This document shows, piece after piece, positions 61,457 through 64,000 of a stretch of DNA of 64,000 nucleotides. The translations under genes and the position numbers were made by a program. Within the stretch, counting starts at the first letter, position 1; each line of letters begins with the position of its first letter. The notes beneath the pieces are model-generated. The model saw only the letters and a list, made by a program, of their open reading frames with translations, searched no databases and had not been told where the DNA came from. Origin of the DNA: Saonia flava (GTDB lineage Bacteria; Bacteroidota; Bacteroidia; Flavobacteriales; Flavobacteriaceae); NCBI RefSeq assembly GCF_011927795.1, contig NZ_JAATJJ010000002.1:62001-126000 (forward strand), written 5' to 3'.

Positions 61457-62944
61457 ATGAAAAAATACTTGCCAATACTTCTAATTCTTTCAACTATTAA
61501 ACTAATATTTCAATGGCTTGGAAATCGGAACTACGGATTTCATCGTGATGAATTACTTCATTTATCAGTTAGTGAGCATCTAAATTGGGGATTTATGGAA
61601 TTTCCACCGCTTATAGGTTTACTGGGGAAAATATCTTTTTGGCTTTTTGATTATTCTCTATTGGGAGTACGCTTTTTTCCAACTCTTGCCGGTGTTGGTA
61701 TTCTAATTTTATGTTGTTTAATTGCTAAAGAGCTTGGTGGAAAAGCAAAAGCCATTTTACTTGCGGGTATATGTGTCTTGGCATTTCTTCCATTTTACAG
61801 AAACCATACCTTATTCCAACCCGTAGCTTTTGACCAATTATTCTGGACCTTAGGCTTTTACTTTGTCATTAAGTTTATCAACTCACAAAACAAAAAATTC
61901 CTTATCCTTTTAGGAATAACCTTAGGCTTTGGGTTAATGAACAAATACACTATACTAGTTTGGGCCTTTGGACTATTTGTTGGCTTATTTTTCCACCAAA
62001 AAGGAAGTGTGTTTAAAGGAAAATGGACATACATTTCGGCTTTAATTTCATTAATTATTTTCTTGCCAAATATTATCTGGCAAGTTCAAAATGATTTTCC
62101 ACTCTTAAAACATTTACAAGCTCTTAATAAAACCCAATTGGATGATATGAATCCAATGGAATTCGGGCTTGAGCAATTAAACTTTCCATTTACACTTATT
62201 GTTAGCCTTTTTGGTTTGGGCGCATTTATAATAGATAAAAACTTAAAAAAATACAGAACAATTGGAATTGCATCGTTAGTTATTTTTTGTACCATGTGGC
62301 TATTAAACTCTAAAGCATATTATGTGTTTGCCATTTATCCGGTTCTTTTTGCTGGTGGTGCAGTGAAGTTAGAATCTTCATTGTCCAAAAAAAAATGGTA
62401 TATATACGCAATTGCAGGAATTGTCCTGTTGCCTTCAATATATTTTATTCCGGAAGCAACACCTATTTTACCTATAGAAAAGTATGTTAAATATGCCCAA
62501 CTTAAAGAGAAAAACGGAAGAATAGAATTAAAGGAAGATTATGCAGATATGTTTGGTTGGGAAGAACAAGTAAAATTAGTGGATAGTGTATACCAAACGT
62601 TAAGTCCTAAAGAAAAAAACAATTGTGTTTTATGGGCTGAAAACTATGGAGAGGCTGGTGCTCTCAAAATATTGGGAAAAAAATATAACCTTCCAAATCC
62701 AATTAGTAGACATGGAAGTTTTTGGACTTGGGGGTATGGAAAGATAGATGCTGATGTTTGGATTAGCCTGGGCAACGAAAAAACGTCTGTGGAACATGTA
62801 TTTGAAGAAGTAATATTGGTGAAGACAATTACTCACAAATATGCAATTGACGAAGAAAATGGAATACCTCTTTTTATTTGTAAAGAGCCAAAAATTGATA
62901 TCAAAAAATGGTGGGAAGGTTATGAAGAACATATATTTGATTGA
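61457..62944 (+). CDS. GT39-family membrane glycosyltransferase
   Basis: The 495-residue product has about ten membrane segments and the ArnT/PMT-type start GFHRDELLHLSVSEHLNWGFMEFPPLIGLL, in which the D/E residues of the first loop are catalytic in the family. The end is a soluble region (WGYGKIDADVWIS). It transfers sugars from polyprenyl-phosphate donors to an envelope acceptor. A GT2 donor synthase at 24836 is a possible partner at a distance. Confidence 0.85.
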   Translation: MKKYLPILLILSTIKLIFQWLGNRNYGFHRDELLHLSVSEHLNWGFMEFPPLIGLLGKISFWLFDYSLLGVRFFPTLAGVGILILCCLIAKELGGKAKAILLAGICVLAFLPFYRNHTLFQPVAFDQLFWTLGFYFVIKFINSQNKKFLILLGITLGFGLMNKYTILVWAFGLFVGLFFHQKGSVFKGKWTYISALISLIIFLPNIIWQVQNDFPLLKHLQALNKTQLDDMNPMEFGLEQLNFPFTLIVSLFGLGAFIIDKNLKKYRTIGIASLVIFCTMWLLNSKAYYVFAIYPVLFAGGAVKLESSLSKKKWYIYAIAGIVLLPSIYFIPEATPILPIEKYVKYAQLKEKNGRIELKEDYADMFGWEEQVKLVDSVYQTLSPKEKNNCVLWAENYGEAGALKILGKKYNLPNPISRHGSFWTWGYGKIDADVWISLGNEKTSVEHVFEEVILVKTITHKYAIDEENGIPLFICKEPKIDIKKWWEGYEEHIFD

Positions 62945-63090
62945 AAGGTAAAGACACTACCATACCATATGCAATTAAGCGCTCATATGTTTACTAAATT
63001 AAAGCTCTTTGTCATTGCAATTATGGGGTTACAGTGAAAAAGTTTTTCAAACACATTTCCCAAAACAAAATAATAACCAAACCCTTGTAT

Positions 63091-63125
63091 AAAAAAAGAG
63101 CCGGCTTAAAGCCGGCTCTTTTTTT
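63091..63125. terminator. Bidirectional terminator
   Basis: AAAAAGAGCCGGC-TTAAA-GCCGGCTC is followed by TTTTTTT, with matching A-runs on the other side. It separates two convergent genes. Confidence 0.85.
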
Positions 63126-63145
63126 CAAACTTAATTATTCCTTTT

Positions 63146-64000
63146 TTAATTAAAAGTAGCATTGGCCAAAGCAACCATTACAGCTTCTTCAGTCTCCTTT
63201 TGTCTATTATAACTAATGTACAAAGTCTGTTTTCCACTTAAGGCGGTTGTCAATGGAATTACAATGGGCGCTCCTTGTGGTCCCAATGGGGTATTTAAAC
63301 TTCCGGAGCCAATTAATTCACCCTCGGCATTGTTTAAACGCACTTCAAAATCAAAACCAACTACCGGTGGTGCTTGCCACATGGACATTAAGGTAACAGC
63401 CTTTACACCAGACAAATCAATATCCTCCATTACAAACCATCCCGTTGCACTGTTCACTATGAGTAAATCCATCCCGTTATAGTTCATACTCATAAAACCT
63501 TCACTATCTGCACCTGGATCAAAAGAAACTGTATTGCTCGTTAAAGCAACTGTCTTAACTCCGGTCAAGGGTTTCACTCCATTTTCACCACCATCTGTAT
63601 AACTGGCACTCAGTACCATTGTTGAACCAGAGTTACTTGCTTCCGGTACTATTTTTCCAGACAATGGCAAAGAAGCCTTTTTAGGTCTTGTATCGGCTAA
63701 GGATAAAATCCAATTGGCAATCTGCGCTTTTTCCTCTACAGTAATATCTGGATGAGCTGGCATGTTTACTTCTCCCCAAACTCCACTACCACCTTGAACA
63801 ATCTTTTCTTGGATATACCTAAAATTACTGCTTCGTCTACCTGTTTGGTACTTCTTAGAAACCTCCAAATAGGACGGGCCTATGGATTTTTCATTCTCCT
63901 TATGACAAGATTTACAATCCATGGTCTGGGTCAATACTTTCCCAGCAATGGACGCAGAGGCTTGTTGATGTCCTACATTGGATAAAGAAGCCTCATCCAT
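63146..64000 (-). CDS. Cytochrome c and carbohydrate-binding C-terminal part, cut by the window edge
   Basis: The 284 visible residues lack a signal peptide, so the gene almost certainly continues to the right; the Met at the edge is internal. A class I cytochrome c domain comes first, with the heme motif CKSCH and a likely axial methionine in VNMPAHP. A jelly-roll, CBM6-like domain follows (GEN...VKPLTGVKTVALTS, MDLLIVNSATGWFVMEDIDLSGVKAVTL, LYISYN). This end is typical of large flavobacterial ThuA/PQQ-sugar dehydrogenase/PKD/cytochrome c fusions; the N-terminal domains are not seen here. Confidence 0.75.
   Translation of the reverse strand: MDEASLSNVGHQQASASIAGKVLTQTMDCKSCHKENEKSIGPSYLEVSKKYQTGRRSSNFRYIQEKIVQGGSGVWGEVNMPAHPDITVEEKAQIANWILSLADTRPKKASLPLSGKIVPEASNSGSTMVLSASYTDGGENGVKPLTGVKTVALTSNTVSFDPGADSEGFMSMNYNGMDLLIVNSATGWFVMEDIDLSGVKAVTLMSMWQAPPVVGFDFEVRLNNAEGELIGSGSLNTPLGPQGAPIVIPLTTALSGKQTLYISYNRQKETEEAVMVALANATFN

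Overview
The window reads as chromosome from a marine-type member of the Flavobacteriaceae (Bacteroidota). The evidence is AT-rich DNA, type IX secretion cargo with both type A and type B C-terminal sorting domains, DUF6090 and other flavobacterial protein families, a type B ribosomal protein L31, a carbamoyl-phosphate synthase large subunit of about 950 residues, and promoters of the TTTG-N19-TAnnTTTG form typical of the phylum. I saw no rRNA, tRNA, CRISPR array, transposase or integrase.

Region 1 (1 to about 13.2 kb) is accessory DNA. All 14 genes lie on the + strand, mostly one per unit: two DUF6090 proteins, an SH3-type protein, DUF2971, a Crp/Fnr regulator with an M20 amidohydrolase and an SRPBCC lipoprotein, DUF6326, two CPBP intramembrane proteases, DUF4287/DUF5655 and several unknowns. 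The units are separated by repeated, self-complementary sites. Each site begins within a few bases of a stop codon with a (Y)ACAAC-type core, usually ends in GTTG about 15-30 bases before the next start, and resembles an integron attC site. Six units start with a sequence (for example GTTGTGGTTAATT) that is the reverse complement of their own end (AACTAACCACAAC), as integron cassettes should. No integrase gene is visible; if one exists it should lie to the left. Seven copies, some truncated, of a ~260-base structured repeat sit inside these sites. Remnants of deleted cassettes, stacked sites and a gene that lost its start codon show active gain, loss and decay.

Region 2 (13.2 to 64 kb) is ordinary core chromosome with genes on both strands. 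In order: an ABM-like gene at the array edge, carB, rpmH, a TPR protein, cardiolipin synthase, a lytic transglycosylase, an alpha/beta hydrolase, a GNAT protein, mtaB, a GlmU-like protein, rpmE2, DUF4199, a GT2 glycosyltransferase, a PKD type B secreted protein, a phosphohexomutase, an MsbA-like ABC transporter, an ECF sigma factor with its membrane and sensor partners, a YCF48-like lipoprotein, an RsmB-family methyltransferase, purL, a Tat-exported DinB protein and a large type A secreted protein.

Two metabolic modules stand out. At 43.4-51.2 kb an acyl-CoA ligase is followed by a MarR regulator and a fadN-fadA-fadE beta-oxidation operon, with a perfect 28-base palindrome in front of the regulator. 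At 51.3-55.4 kb a GH15 hydrolase is divergent from a fused trehalose-phosphate synthase/phosphatase. A TMEM175-like channel, M28 and M1 peptidases, a nitroreductase, a PQQ-type sugar dehydrogenase lipoprotein, a GT39 glycosyltransferase and the C-terminal end of a cytochrome c/carbohydrate-binding protein complete the window.
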